DNA of 64,000 nucleotides from assembly GCF_042648965.1 (NCBI RefSeq), contig NZ_JBHRYJ010000007.1, forward strand, positions 134,821 to 198,820, written 5' to 3'. The DNA comes from Ferrovibrio xuzhouensis. Its GTDB lineage: Bacteria > Pseudomonadota > Alphaproteobacteria > Ferrovibrionales > Ferrovibrionaceae. Below the pieces are notes generated by a model. That model was not told the origin of the DNA. It made no database searches and worked only from the letters and a program-made list of their open reading frames with translations. Within the stretch, counting starts at the first letter, position 1. The number at the start of each line of letters is the position of its first letter. This document shows, one piece after another, positions 47,681 to 57,435 of the stretch. The translations under genes and the position numbers were made by a program.

Positions 47681-49288
47681 ATGAGCGCGCTTACCAGCCA
47701 ACTCGACACCCGTTCGGCAGCCTTCCGCGACAACGCGGCGCAGATGCAGGCGCTGGTCGACGACCTGAAAGCCAAGGTCCAGCAGATCAAGCAGGGCGGC
47801 GGCGACAAGGCCCGCGAGAAACACCTGTCGCGCGGCAAGATGCTGCCGCGTGACCGTGTGCGGACCCTGCTTGACCCGGGGTCACCCTTCCTCGAGCTCA
47901 GCCAGTTCGCGGCTTATGACATGTATGGCGGCGACATCCATGCCGCCGGCGTGATCACCGGCATCGGCCGGGTGCAGGGCCGCGAATGCGTCATCGTCTG
48001 CAATGATGCCACCGTGAAGGGCGGCACGTATTTCCCGATGACGGTAAAGAAGCATCTACGCGCGCAGGAAATCGCCTGGCAGAACCGGCTGCCCTGCATC
48101 TATCTGGTGGATTCCGGCGGCGCCAACCTGCCGACCTGGGACGACGTGTTCCCGGACAAGGAACATTTCGGCCGCATCTTCTATAACCAGGCCAATATGT
48201 CGGCCGACGGCATCCCGCAGATCGCCGTGGTGATGGGGTCCTGCACCGCTGGCGGCGCCTATGTGCCGGCGATGTCCGATGAATCGATCATCGTGCGCAA
48301 CCAGGGCACCATCTTCCTCGGTGGCCCGCCGCTGGTGAAGGCGGCGACCGGCGAGATTGTCACGGCCGAGGAACTTGGCGGCGCCGACGTGCATGCCCGC
48401 GTCTCCGGCGTCAGCGACCATTACGCCATGAACGACGGTCATGCGCTCGGCCTGGCGCGGCAGATCGTCAACAACCTGAACGGCACCAAGCAGGTCACCG
48501 GCGACGTGCGCGCGCCGCTGCCACCACGCTACGACCCGGCCGAACTCTACGGCGTGATCCCCAAGGACGGCCGCATTCCGTTCGACGTGCGCGAGATCAT
48601 CGCCCGCGTGGTCGACAATTCCGAACTCGACGAGTTCAAGAAGCTCTACGGCACCACGCTGGTCTGCGGTTTTGCCCGCATTCACGGCTATCCGGTCGGC
48701 ATCATCGCCAACAACGGTATCCTGTTTTCGGAAAGTGCGCTCAAGGGCGCGCATTTCATCGAGCTGTGCAGCCAGCGCAACGTCCCGCTGGTCTTCCTGC
48801 AGAACATCACCGGCTTCATGGTCGGCAAGAAATACGAGTCCGGCGGCATTGCCCGCGACGGCGCCAAGCTGGTCACCGCCGTCTCCTGTGCGAAAGTGCC
48901 GAAATTCACCGTGATCATCGGCGGCTCGTATGGTGCCGGCAATTACGGCATGTGTGGGCGCGCTTTCGGCCCGCGGCTGCTGTTCATGTGGCCGAATGCC
49001 CGCATCTCGGTGATGGGCGGCGAGCAGGCGGCCAGCGTGCTGGCCACCGTCAAGCGCGACGGTATCGAGGCCGGCGGCGGCAGCTGGAGTAAGGACGAGG
49101 AAGAGGCCTTCAAGAACCCGATCCGCGCCCAGTACGACCGGCAGGGCCATCCGTATTACGCCTCGGCCCGGCTGTGGGACGACGGCATCATCGACCCGGT
49201 CGATACCCGCATGGTGCTGGGGCTCGGGCTCAGCATGGCGCATAACGCGCCGTTCGAGCCGACACGCTTCGGCGTGTTCCGGATGTAA
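47681..49288 (+). CDS. liuB: Methylcrotonyl-CoA carboxylase, carboxyltransferase (beta) subunit
   Basis: 535 residues, the usual length. REKHLSRGKMLPRDRVRTLL, then the acyl-CoA carboxyltransferase core with NDATVKGGTYFPMTVKKHLR, VDSGGANLP, MGSCTAGGAYVPAM and GGSYGAGNYGMCGRAF. Together with the biotin subunit encoded downstream it carboxylates 3-methylcrotonyl-CoA in leucine breakdown. ATG 47681 opens the family-typical sequence; an extension upstream to 47582 is not family-like. First gene of liuB-liuC-liuD-liuE. Confidence 0.95.
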   Translation: MSALTSQLDTRSAAFRDNAAQMQALVDDLKAKVQQIKQGGGDKAREKHLSRGKMLPRDRVRTLLDPGSPFLELSQFAAYDMYGGDIHAAGVITGIGRVQGRECVIVCNDATVKGGTYFPMTVKKHLRAQEIAWQNRLPCIYLVDSGGANLPTWDDVFPDKEHFGRIFYNQANMSADGIPQIAVVMGSCTAGGAYVPAMSDESIIVRNQGTIFLGGPPLVKAATGEIVTAEELGGADVHARVSGVSDHYAMNDGHALGLARQIVNNLNGTKQVTGDVRAPLPPRYDPAELYGVIPKDGRIPFDVREIIARVVDNSELDEFKKLYGTTLVCGFARIHGYPVGIIANNGILFSESALKGAHFIELCSQRNVPLVFLQNITGFMVGKKYESGGIARDGAKLVTAVSCAKVPKFTVIIGGSYGAGNYGMCGRAFGPRLLFMWPNARISVMGGEQAASVLATVKRDGIEAGGGSWSKDEEEAFKNPIRAQYDRQGHPYYASARLWDDGIIDPVDTRMVLGLGLSMAHNAPFEPTRFGVFRM

Positions 49289-49303
49289 GGGCGGGGCACG
49301 ATC

Positions 49304-50101
49304 ATGAGCGAGACAGCCGATGTCGTCCTGTTCGAGACCGACAGCCGTGGCGTGGCCACGGTGACGCTGAACCGGCCGCAGGTCCACAATGCCTTCAATG
49401 ACGAGGTGATCGCCCGGCTGGCGGCGATCTGGTCCGATCTGGCCAGTCGCAGCGATATCCGTGTGGTGGTTCTCAAGGGCAGCGGTAAGAGTTTCTCGGC
49501 CGGTGGCGATCTCGACTGGATGCGCAAGGCCGGCAAGGCGACGCCGGAGCAGAACCGTCTCAGCACGCTGACGCTGGCGCGCATGCTGAAGGGGCTGAAC
49601 GACCTGCCGCAGGCGACGCTGGCGCTGGTGCATGGCGCCTGCATGGCCGGCGGCACCGGTCTGGCCTCCTGTGCCGATATCGTGGTGGCCGCGCAGGATG
49701 CGAAATTCGCGCTGACCGAAGTCCGCCTCGGGCTGACGCCGGCGACCATCTCGCCCTATGTGGTGGCGGCCATCGGCCCGCGCCAGGCGCGGCGCTATTT
49801 CCTGACCGCCGAACGCTTCGATGCGGCCGAGGCCTGCCGCATCGGGCTGGTGCATGAAACCGTCACCGATGAAGGCGCGCTGGCCACCCGCGGCCTCGAG
49901 GTGGTGGCGGCCCTGCTGCAGGGTGCGCCGGGCGCCATCCACGACAGCAAGCGGCTGGTCGCCCGCGTCGCGCATGCCGTGGTCGACGAGGCGCTGATGG
50001 AATTCACCGCGCAGAATATCGCCGACCGCCGCGCCAGTGCGGAAGGGCAGGAGGGGCTTGCCGCCTTCTTCGACAAGCGCAAGCCGAACTGGTCGGTGTA
50101 A
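49304..50101 (+). CDS. liuC: Methylglutaconyl-CoA hydratase
   Basis: 265-residue enoyl-CoA hydratase/isomerase: ATVTLNRPQVHNAFNDEV, the oxyanion-hole SFSAGGDLDWMRK and HGACMAGGTGLASCADIVVA. Placement between the two carboxylase subunit genes identifies it as the liu-type hydratase that converts 3-methylglutaconyl-CoA to HMG-CoA. Confidence 0.93.
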   Translation: MSETADVVLFETDSRGVATVTLNRPQVHNAFNDEVIARLAAIWSDLASRSDIRVVVLKGSGKSFSAGGDLDWMRKAGKATPEQNRLSTLTLARMLKGLNDLPQATLALVHGACMAGGTGLASCADIVVAAQDAKFALTEVRLGLTPATISPYVVAAIGPRQARRYFLTAERFDAAEACRIGLVHETVTDEGALATRGLEVVAALLQGAPGAIHDSKRLVARVAHAVVDEALMEFTAQNIADRRASAEGQEGLAAFFDKRKPNWSV

Positions 50102-50114
50102 GGGGAGCGGGTCC

Positions 50115-52133
50115 GTGTTTCGCAAGATCCTGATTGCCAATCGTGGCGAAATCGCCTGCCGTGTCATCCGCACCGCGAAGCGGCTCGGCATCGCCACCGT
50201 TGCCGTCTATTCCGATGCCGATGCCACTGCCCGCCATGTGGCGATGGCCGATGAGGCCGTGCATATCGGCGCCGCGCCGGTGCGCGAGAGCTACCTGCTG
50301 GCCGAGCGCATCATCGCGGCGGCGAAGCTGACCGGCGCCGAGGCGATCCACCCGGGCTATGGCTTCCTGTCGGAGAATGCCGGTTTCGCCCGCACCTGTG
50401 CCGCGGCCGGCATCGTCTTCATCGGCCCGCCGCCGGCCGCCATCGAGGCGATGGGCCTGAAAGGCGCTGCCAAGGCGCTGATGGAAAAGGCGAAGGTGCC
50501 GGTGGTGCCGGGCTATCACGGCGACGACCAGGCACCGGACCTGCTGGCCAAGGAAGCCGAACGCATCGGCTATCCGGTGCTGATCAAGGCGGTCGCCGGC
50601 GGCGGCGGCAAGGGCATGCGCCGGGTCGATGTGGCGAAGGATTTCATGGCGGCACTGGAAGGCGCCAGGCGCGAGGCGGCGAACGCCTTCGGCGACGACA
50701 AGGTGCTGCTGGAAAAATATCTGGTGAAGCCGCGCCATATCGAAATCCAGGTCTTCGCCGACAGCCATGGCGATGCCGTGCATCTGTTCGAACGCGATTG
50801 CTCGGTGCAGCGCCGGCACCAGAAGGTGCTGGAAGAGGCCCCGGCGCCCGGCATGCCCGAGGAAATGCGGGCGGCGATGGGCGGGGCCGCGGTGGCGGCG
50901 GCCAAGGCGATCGGCTATGTCGGCGCCGGCACGGTGGAGTTCATCGCCGATGTCTCTGACGGCCTGCGCGCCGACCGCTTCTACTTCATGGAGATGAATA
51001 CCCGCCTGCAGGTTGAGCATCCGGTCACCGAGATGATCACTGGGCAGGATCTGGTCGAATGGCAGCTCCGGGTGGCCGCTGGCGACCGGCTGCCGCTGAC
51101 CCAGGATGACCTTGTCATCGACGGCCATGCCGTCGAGGCGCGCGTCTACGCCGAGGACCCGGTGAAGAACTTCCTGCCCTCGGTCGGCACCCTGGTGCGG
51201 CTGCGGGCGCCGGCCGAGAATGCCCATGTCCGGGTCGATACCGGCGTGCGCGAGGGCGATGCGGTGACGCCCTATTACGACCCGATGATCGCCAAGCTGA
51301 TCATCTGGGACCGCGACCGGCCGGCGGCTTTGCGGCGCATGCGGCAGGCGCTGGCGGAATACCAGATTGCCGGCGTGACGACCAATACCGCTTTCCTGAT
51401 GGCGTTGGCCGGCCATCCGGCCTTCGGTGCCGGCGACCTCGATACCGGCTTCATCGAGCGCTTCCGCGCCGACCTGATCCCGCAGCCGGAGCCGGCCTCG
51501 GTCACCGTGCTGGCGCTGGCCGCACTGGCGATCACGCTCGACCGCCGGGCGCTGGCCGCAGAGCAGGCGGCGCGCGGCGGTGACCGCTGGTCGCCCTGGG
51601 CCGCCGTGAACGGCTGGCGCATGAATGATGCCGGCGCCGACGACCTGCATTTCCGCGACCGCGACACCGATCTGCATTGCCGGGTCGAATATCTCGCCGA
51701 CGGCTCCGTGCGGCTGTTCGGGCTGGAAAGCACCGTGGTGGCCGGCGGGACGCTGGAGCCGGACGGCAGCCTCGATGCCGTGCTCGACGGCCGGCGGCTG
51801 CGCGCCGGCATCGTGCGGCAGGATGGCGAGATCATCGTGCTGCTGCCGGGCCAGACCCACCGGCTGGTGCTGGTCGATCCGCGCCAGGCCGGCGAGGAGG
51901 ATGAAGGCGGCAGCGGCCAGCTCAACGCGCCGATGCCGGGCAAGATCGTCCAGGTGCTGGTGGAAGAGGGCGCGAAGGTCGAGAAGGGCCAGCCGCTGAT
52001 GATCCTTGAAGCCATGAAAATGGAGCATACCATTGCCGCACCCGGCAGCGGCATCGTGGCCAAGATCGGCTTCCGTGCCGGCGACCAGGTGCCGGAAGGC
52101 GCCACTTTGCTCAGCCTCGAAGACGAGGAATAG
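50115..52133 (+). CDS. liuD: Methylcrotonyl-CoA carboxylase, biotin (alpha) subunit
   Basis: 672 residues. Biotin carboxylase domain (FRKILIANRGEIACRVIRTA, HPGYGFLSENAGFA, KAVAGGGGKGMRRV, MEMNTRLQVEHPVTEMITG), a central BT region and a C-terminal biotinyl domain with the biotinylated Lys in EAMKMEHTI. GTG 50115 follows GGGGAG by about 8 nt and opens with the family-typical sequence. Subunit of the same complex as liuB. Confidence 0.95.
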   Translation: MFRKILIANRGEIACRVIRTAKRLGIATVAVYSDADATARHVAMADEAVHIGAAPVRESYLLAERIIAAAKLTGAEAIHPGYGFLSENAGFARTCAAAGIVFIGPPPAAIEAMGLKGAAKALMEKAKVPVVPGYHGDDQAPDLLAKEAERIGYPVLIKAVAGGGGKGMRRVDVAKDFMAALEGARREAANAFGDDKVLLEKYLVKPRHIEIQVFADSHGDAVHLFERDCSVQRRHQKVLEEAPAPGMPEEMRAAMGGAAVAAAKAIGYVGAGTVEFIADVSDGLRADRFYFMEMNTRLQVEHPVTEMITGQDLVEWQLRVAAGDRLPLTQDDLVIDGHAVEARVYAEDPVKNFLPSVGTLVRLRAPAENAHVRVDTGVREGDAVTPYYDPMIAKLIIWDRDRPAALRRMRQALAEYQIAGVTTNTAFLMALAGHPAFGAGDLDTGFIERFRADLIPQPEPASVTVLALAALAITLDRRALAAEQAARGGDRWSPWAAVNGWRMNDAGADDLHFRDRDTDLHCRVEYLADGSVRLFGLESTVVAGGTLEPDGSLDAVLDGRRLRAGIVRQDGEIIVLLPGQTHRLVLVDPRQAGEEDEGGSGQLNAPMPGKIVQVLVEEGAKVEKGQPLMILEAMKMEHTIAAPGSGIVAKIGFRAGDQVPEGATLLSLEDEE

Positions 52134-52136
52134 ATC

Positions 52137-53042
52137 ATGGCGATACCCGGCCGCATCATCCTGTGGGAAGCCGGTCCGCGTGATGGCCTGCAGAACGAGC
52201 CGGGCGTGGTGCCGACCGAGGTCAAGGTCGAGCTGATCGACCGGCTGATCGATGCCGGCGTCACCCATGTCGAGGCAACCAGCTTCGTGTCGCCGAAATG
52301 GGTGCCGCAGATGGGTGACCACGACGCGGTGATGGCGCAACTCAAGCGCCGGCCCGGCGTCACTTACCAGGTGCTGACGCCGAACATGAAGGGCTATGAG
52401 GCGGCCCGTGCCGCCGGCGCCGAGGCCATCGGCATTTTCGCTGCGGCCAGCGAGAGTTTTTCCAGAAAAAACATCAACTGCAGCATCGACGAGAGCATCG
52501 AGCGCTTCCGCCCGGTGGTGGAGGCGGCGAAGCGCGACGGCGTCAAGGTGCGCGGCTTCGTCTCGGTGGTGGTCGGCTGCCCCTTCGAGGGCGAGATCGC
52601 CCCGGCGCAGACGGCAAAAGTCGTGAAGCAGATGTATGACCTCGGCTGCGACGACATCGGGCTGGGCGATACCATCGGCGTCGGCACCCCGGCCAGGGTG
52701 AAGGCGATGATCGAGGCCTGCGCGGCGCAGGTGCCGCTTGCCGCGCTGGGCGGCCATTTCCACGACACCTACGGTCAGGCGCTGGCCAATACGCTGGCGG
52801 CGCTGGAATGCGGCATCGCCCGCCACGATGCCTCGGTGGCCGGCCTCGGCGGTTGTCCCTATGCGCCGGGTGCCACCGGCAACGTGGCAACCGAAGACCT
52901 CGTCTATATGCTGGACGGCATGGGCATCGAGACCGGCATCGACCTGAAGAAACTGGTGCAGACCGCCTGGTGGATTTCCGACCGGCTCGGCCGCCCGCCG
53001 GTCTCCCGGGTCGCCCGGGCGCTGAAATCGAAACTGCAGTGA
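52137..53042 (+). CDS. liuE: Hydroxymethylglutaryl-CoA lyase
   Basis: 301-residue TIM barrel. WEAGPRDGLQNE with the catalytic Arg, metal ligands GGHFHDTYGQ, and the flexible loop Cys in GLGGCPYAPGATGNVATED, all diagnostic. Splits HMG-CoA into acetyl-CoA and acetoacetate. Starts 4 nt after liuD. Last step of the leucine route encoded here. Confidence 0.96.
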   Translation: MAIPGRIILWEAGPRDGLQNEPGVVPTEVKVELIDRLIDAGVTHVEATSFVSPKWVPQMGDHDAVMAQLKRRPGVTYQVLTPNMKGYEAARAAGAEAIGIFAAASESFSRKNINCSIDESIERFRPVVEAAKRDGVKVRGFVSVVVGCPFEGEIAPAQTAKVVKQMYDLGCDDIGLGDTIGVGTPARVKAMIEACAAQVPLAALGGHFHDTYGQALANTLAALECGIARHDASVAGLGGCPYAPGATGNVATEDLVYMLDGMGIETGIDLKKLVQTAWWISDRLGRPPVSRVARALKSKLQ

Positions 53043-53049
53043 GCGTATC

Positions 53050-53466
53050 GTGACCGTCCATTTGCTGAAGATCGCCGTCGGCATCGAGAGCATCGAGCAT
53101 TTCCGCGAGCGCATGAAGGTCCGCCGCAAACAGGGCAAGACCTTTACCCATTACACCCGCCATATGCCCAAGCGCGCCGAAGAGGTGCTTGACGGGGGCT
53201 CGCTGTACTGGATCGTCAAGGGCTATGCCGCCGTGCGCTGCCCGATCGTCGATCTCGAAGAGGCGATCCTCGAGAACAAGGGGCCGCATTGCGGTATCGT
53301 GATGAAGACCGAACTGATCCCTGTGGTGCCGCAGCCACGCCGGCCGCATCAGGGCTGGCGCTATCTCGAGGCCGAGGATGCCCCGCCTGACCTCGCCGAC
53401 ATCAAGGGCGCCGCCGATCTGCCGCCGGAACTGGCGGCGGAGTTGCGCAACCTGGGGCTTCTGTAA
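53050..53466 (+). CDS. DUF1489 family protein
   Basis: 138 residues of an alphaproteobacterial family: HLLKIAVGIESIEHF, THYTRHMPKRAEEVLDGGSLYWI and VKGYAAVRCPIVDLEE are typical. Possibly RNA-associated by context in other genomes, but the role is unknown. GTG start, 7 nt after liuE, so it is in the same transcript. Confidence 0.9.
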   Translation: MTVHLLKIAVGIESIEHFRERMKVRRKQGKTFTHYTRHMPKRAEEVLDGGSLYWIVKGYAAVRCPIVDLEEAILENKGPHCGIVMKTELIPVVPQPRRPHQGWRYLEAEDAPPDLADIKGAADLPPELAAELRNLGLL

Positions 53467-53500
53467 TACCTAGCCGCTTTGCGGTTTGGGGGAATCGGTC

Positions 53501-54313
53501 ATGGACGTTCCGGCACGGGCGCGGATCATCGTTGTCGGCAACGAGAAGGGCGGCTCGGGCAAGTCGACCACGTCGATGCATATCCTCATCAGCCTGCTGC
53601 GCGAGGGTGGCCGGGTCGCCGCCATCGACCTCGACGCCAAGCAGCGTACGCTGGCCCGCTATCTGGAAAACCGCCAGGCCTTCATCGCCCGCAACGGCCT
53701 GCCGCTGCCGATGCCGGAATTCGCCGTGGTCGAGGAAAGCGGCCTGCTGCATCGTCCGGAGGCGGAAGCCGACGAGGCGACCCGGATTGCGGCCGCCATC
53801 GACGGGTTTTCCGCCCGGCATGATTTTATCCTGATCGACTGCCCGGGCAGCGATACCAACCTGTCGCGGGTCGGCCATTCCTATGCCGACCTTCTGGTCA
53901 CGCCGGTCAATGACAGCTTCATCGACGTCGACCTGCTGGCCAGTGTCGATCCCGACACGCTCAAGGTGCTGAAACCGAGCCGCTATGCCGTCATGGTGTG
54001 GGAGCAGCGCAAACAGCGTTTTGCGCGCGACCGCCAGACTGTCGATTGGGTGGTGATTCGCAACCGGCTGTCGCATCTCGATGCGCGCAACAAGCGGAAT
54101 GTCGGCCATGTGCTGGAAGCCCTGCAGAAACGCATCGGTTTCCGCTTTTTGCCCGGCCTGTCGGAGCGGGTGATCTTCCGTGAACTGTTTCTGTCCGGCC
54201 TCACGCTGATGGACCTCGACCAGACCGGTTCAGGCCTCAACATGGCGCAGGCCGCGGCCCGCCAGGAGGTTCGCGCCTTGCTGCTGGGCCTCAATCTCGT
54301 CACGGACGACTGA
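53501..54313 (+). CDS. mipZ: MipZ division-plane positioning ATPase
   Basis: 270-residue ParA/MinD-type ATPase that forms polar gradients and inhibits FtsZ away from midcell. Deviant Walker A VGNEKGGSGKSTTSMH near residue 12, switch I DLDAKQRTLARYLENR, Walker B FILIDCPGSDT. The GNEKGGSGKST and AIDLDAKQ...RYLENR blocks are specific to MipZ rather than ParA. ATG 53501 preceded by GGGGGAA. ParB, its usual partner, is not in this window. Confidence 0.93.
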   Translation: MDVPARARIIVVGNEKGGSGKSTTSMHILISLLREGGRVAAIDLDAKQRTLARYLENRQAFIARNGLPLPMPEFAVVEESGLLHRPEAEADEATRIAAAIDGFSARHDFILIDCPGSDTNLSRVGHSYADLLVTPVNDSFIDVDLLASVDPDTLKVLKPSRYAVMVWEQRKQRFARDRQTVDWVVIRNRLSHLDARNKRNVGHVLEALQKRIGFRFLPGLSERVIFRELFLSGLTLMDLDQTGSGLNMAQAAARQEVRALLLGLNLVTDD

Positions 54314-54383
54314 AAATCAGGCGACTGAAAAACAGGCAGTTTGCAGCGCAGCAGGGATATGTTGCCGCAGCGTCACAGAAATC

Positions 54384-54412
54384 TTGCTGGCCACGCTCCG
54401 GGCGGGTATGGT
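54384..54412 (+). promoter_or_regulatory. Candidate promoter upstream of the TRAP transporter
   Basis: TTGCTG (54384-54389) and TATGGT (54407-54412) are 17 nt apart, about 85 nt before the dctP start, in the 183-bp gap after mipZ. Pattern match only. Confidence 0.35.
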
Positions 54413-54496
54413 CAGCGCGAATTGGCCGGACACGGCCGATCCAGGGAGCAGGACCGGCAAAATCAACAAGGCCGGGTGAACAGGAGGAAACCGAAC

Positions 54497-55486
54497 ATGC
54501 GCATTCTTTTCAGCGGCCTCGCCGCGCTTGGCCTCGTCATGGCCGTCACGGCCGCGCAGGCGGAACCGATCAAGATCAAGTTCAGCCATGTGGTCGCTGA
54601 TTCGACGCCGAAGGGCCAGGCCGCACTGGAGTTCAAGAAGCTCGTCGAGCAGCGCCTGCCGGGCAAGGTGGTGGTCGAGGTCTATCCGAACTCACAGCTC
54701 TATGGCGATTCGAAGGAAATGGAAGCGCTGCTGCTCGGCGACGTGCAGATCATCGCCCCGTCGCTGTCGAAGTTCAGCAAGTTCACCAAGAAGCTGCAGG
54801 TCTTCGATCTGCCTTTCCTGTTCGACGACATCCATGCCATCGACCGCTTCCAGAAGAGCAAGACCGGGCAGGCGCTGCTCACCTCGATGGAGAGCAAGGG
54901 CTATACCGGTCTCGGCTACTGGCATAACGGCATGAAGCAGCTGTCGGCCAACAAGGCGCTGCGCGTGCCGGAAGATGCCAAGGGCCTGAAATTCCGCATC
55001 CAGCCGTCCGACGTGCTGGAAGCGCAGTTCAAGGCGCTGGGTGCCAACCCGCAGAAGATGGCCTTCGCCGAAGTTTACCAGGCGCTGCAGACCGGCACCG
55101 TGGACGGCCAGGAGAACACCTGGTCGAACATCTATTCGCAGAAATTCTACGAGGCCCAGAAATACATCACCGAAACCAACCATGGCGTCATCGACTACAT
55201 GGTGGTGACCAACACCAAGTTCTGGAAGGGTCTGCCGGCCGATATCCGCACCGTGCTCGCCAAGTCGATGGATGAGGCCACTGCCTATGGCAACAAGCTT
55301 GCTTACGACATCAACGAAGGCGACAAGAAGAAGATCATGGCGTCGGGCAAGTCCGAGATCATCACCCTGACCAAGCAGCAGCAGGCTGCCTGGCGCAAGG
55401 CGATGGCCCCGGTCTACAAGCAGTTTGAACCGGATGTTGGCCAGGATCTGATCAACGCCGCGCTGGCCTCCAACAAGGCCAGCTGA
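54497..55486 (+). CDS. dctP: TRAP transporter substrate-binding protein DctP
   Basis: 329 residues. Signal peptide of about 22 residues (ILFSGLAALGLVMAVTAAQA) then the DctP fold: IKFSHVVADSTPKGQAAL, LQVFDLPFLFDD, the substrate-carboxylate region KFRIQPSDVLEAQ and GTVDGQENTWSNI. It would bind a carboxylate in the periplasm; dicarboxylate-type by sequence, exact ligand unknown. AGGAGG 9 nt before the ATG. First gene of dctP-dctQ-dctM. Confidence 0.93.
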   Translation: MRILFSGLAALGLVMAVTAAQAEPIKIKFSHVVADSTPKGQAALEFKKLVEQRLPGKVVVEVYPNSQLYGDSKEMEALLLGDVQIIAPSLSKFSKFTKKLQVFDLPFLFDDIHAIDRFQKSKTGQALLTSMESKGYTGLGYWHNGMKQLSANKALRVPEDAKGLKFRIQPSDVLEAQFKALGANPQKMAFAEVYQALQTGTVDGQENTWSNIYSQKFYEAQKYITETNHGVIDYMVVTNTKFWKGLPADIRTVLAKSMDEATAYGNKLAYDINEGDKKKIMASGKSEIITLTKQQQAAWRKAMAPVYKQFEPDVGQDLINAALASNKAS

Positions 55487-55523
55487 GCGTGACGGGTCCG
55501 TCGCGGGGGGGAACGCGGCGTCT

Positions 55524-56069
55524 ATGATCGAGAAGTTGATGAACCGGCTGGAGGAGGGTCTGATGATCCTCCTCCTCGCCGCCATGACGCTGCTCACCTT
55601 CTCGCAGGTGGTGTTGCGTTACGTCTTCAATTCCGGCTGGAGCTGGGCGCTCGAGGCGACCACCTACATGTTCGGCTGGCTGGTCCTGGTGGGAATCTCC
55701 TACGGCATCAAGGTCGGCTTCCATATCGGCATCGACGCCGTGGTCAACCTGCTGCCGAAGCGGGGGCGCCGCATCGTCGGTCTGATCACCGTGCTGCTCT
55801 GTCTCGCCTATGCGGTGATGCTGACCTGGGGCGCCTGGAACTATTTCGATACAATGCTCATGCTGGGCGTCGAGGCGGAGGATATTCCACTGCCGCGCTG
55901 GCTGCTGGTCAGCATCATGCCGATCGGCTTCGCGCTGCTGGGGATCAGGCTGCTGCAGGTCCTTTGGGGCATCATCAGCGGCCGCCTCGGCGGCTTCAAT
56001 CTCGGCGACGAAGCGGCCGAAGTGCTGCGCGCGCATATTGCGGACGCCGGCGGGGAGCAGCCGCGATGA
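55524..56069 (+). CDS. dctQ: TRAP transporter small permease DctQ
   Basis: 181 residues, four membrane segments, with TFSQVVLRYVFNSGWSWALEATTYMFGW characterising the small permease (segment shown in two motifs: FSQVVLRYVF and WALEATTYMFGW). C-terminal charged tail of about 30 residues. Its stop overlaps the DctM start (ATGA). Confidence 0.93.
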   Translation: MIEKLMNRLEEGLMILLLAAMTLLTFSQVVLRYVFNSGWSWALEATTYMFGWLVLVGISYGIKVGFHIGIDAVVNLLPKRGRRIVGLITVLLCLAYAVMLTWGAWNYFDTMLMLGVEAEDIPLPRWLLVSIMPIGFALLGIRLLQVLWGIISGRLGGFNLGDEAAEVLRAHIADAGGEQPR

Positions 56070-57355
56070 ATATCGTTTTTCTGTTTGTCATGCTGTTCGG
56101 CATGATGACGATTGGTGTGCCGATCAGCATTTCGCTCGGCCTGTCCAGCATGCTGACCATCATGCTGTTCGCGCAGGATTCACTGGCTTCCCTGGCGCTG
56201 AAATTCTTCGCCACCATGGACCAGTATACCCTGCTGTCGATTCCGTTCTTCATCCTCGGCGGTGCCTTCATGACCACTGGCGGCGTCGCCCGCCGCATGA
56301 TCAACTTCGCCATCAGCTGCACCGGCCATACCTATGGCGGCCTGGCCATCGCCTCGGTGATGGCCTGCATGCTGTTTGCCGCCGTGTCCGGCAGCTCGCC
56401 AGCCACCGTGGTGGCGGTCGGTTCGATCGTCATCGCCGGCATGGTACGCACCGGCTACAGCAAGGAATACGCCGCCGGCGTGATCTGCAATGCCGGCACG
56501 CTCGGCATCCTGATCCCGCCCTCCATCGTGATGGTGGTCTATGGCGCGGCCACCGAGAGTTCGGTCGGCCGGCTGTTCATGGCCGGCGTGATCCCCGGCC
56601 TGCTGCTTGGCGCCATGCTGATCGCCGCTGTCTATATCTCCGCCCGCATGCTCAACCTGCCGCGCCAGGAACGCCATTCCTGGGCCGAACGGCTGCGCAC
56701 CGGCCGCGATGCCTTCTGGGGCCTGATGCTGATCGTCATCATCCTCGGCGGCATCTATGGCGGCATCTTCACGCCGACCGAGGCGGCCGCCGTGGCTGCC
56801 GTCTATGCGTTCTTTGTCGCCGTCTTCGTCTACAAGGATCTGCGGCTGACCGAGACACCGCGCGTTATCCTCGAGGCAGGCAAGACCACGGTGATGCTGA
56901 TGTTCATCATCTGCAACGCCTTCCTGTTTGCCCATGTCCTGACCACCGAGCAGATCCCGCAGACCATCACCGCCACGATCGTCGAATGGGGGCTGCCGCC
57001 CTGGGGCTTCCTGATCGTGGTCAACATCCTGCTGCTGATCGCCGGCAATTTCATGGAACCCTCGGCGATCATCCTGATCCTGGCGCCGATCCTGTTCCCC
57101 ATCGCCATGAAGCTCGGCATCGACCCGATCCATCTCGGCATCATCATGGTGGTGAACATGGAAATCGGCATGATCACGCCGCCGGTCGGCCTCAACCTGT
57201 TCGTCACCTCGGGGATTACCGGGATGCCGATCCTGCAGGTGGTGCGCGCCGCTTTCCCGTGGCTGATGATCCTGCTGACCTTCCTGGTCATCATCACCTA
57301 CGTGCCGGCGATCTCGACTTTCCTGCCCAACCTGCTGTTCGGCCCGCCGACCTGA
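56066..57355 (+). CDS. dctM: TRAP transporter large permease DctM
   Basis: 429 residues, about 12 membrane segments; FFILGGAFMTTGGVARRMI, AVSGSSPATVVAVGSI, GTLGILIPPSIVMVVYG and TPTEAAAVAAVYAF are the DctM hallmarks. Sodium-driven transport with DctP and DctQ. ATG 56066 overlaps dctQ. Confidence 0.95.
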   Translation: MNIVFLFVMLFGMMTIGVPISISLGLSSMLTIMLFAQDSLASLALKFFATMDQYTLLSIPFFILGGAFMTTGGVARRMINFAISCTGHTYGGLAIASVMACMLFAAVSGSSPATVVAVGSIVIAGMVRTGYSKEYAAGVICNAGTLGILIPPSIVMVVYGAATESSVGRLFMAGVIPGLLLGAMLIAAVYISARMLNLPRQERHSWAERLRTGRDAFWGLMLIVIILGGIYGGIFTPTEAAAVAAVYAFFVAVFVYKDLRLTETPRVILEAGKTTVMLMFIICNAFLFAHVLTTEQIPQTITATIVEWGLPPWGFLIVVNILLLIAGNFMEPSAIILILAPILFPIAMKLGIDPIHLGIIMVVNMEIGMITPPVGLNLFVTSGITGMPILQVVRAAFPWLMILLTFLVIITYVPAISTFLPNLLFGPPT

Positions 57356-57435
57356 CGGAGCCGGGCCGGCACAGGCCGGTCTGGTTTCGCGCCACCTGTC
57401 ACCATATATTGCAAGGGTGACAGGAGGTGCGGCGA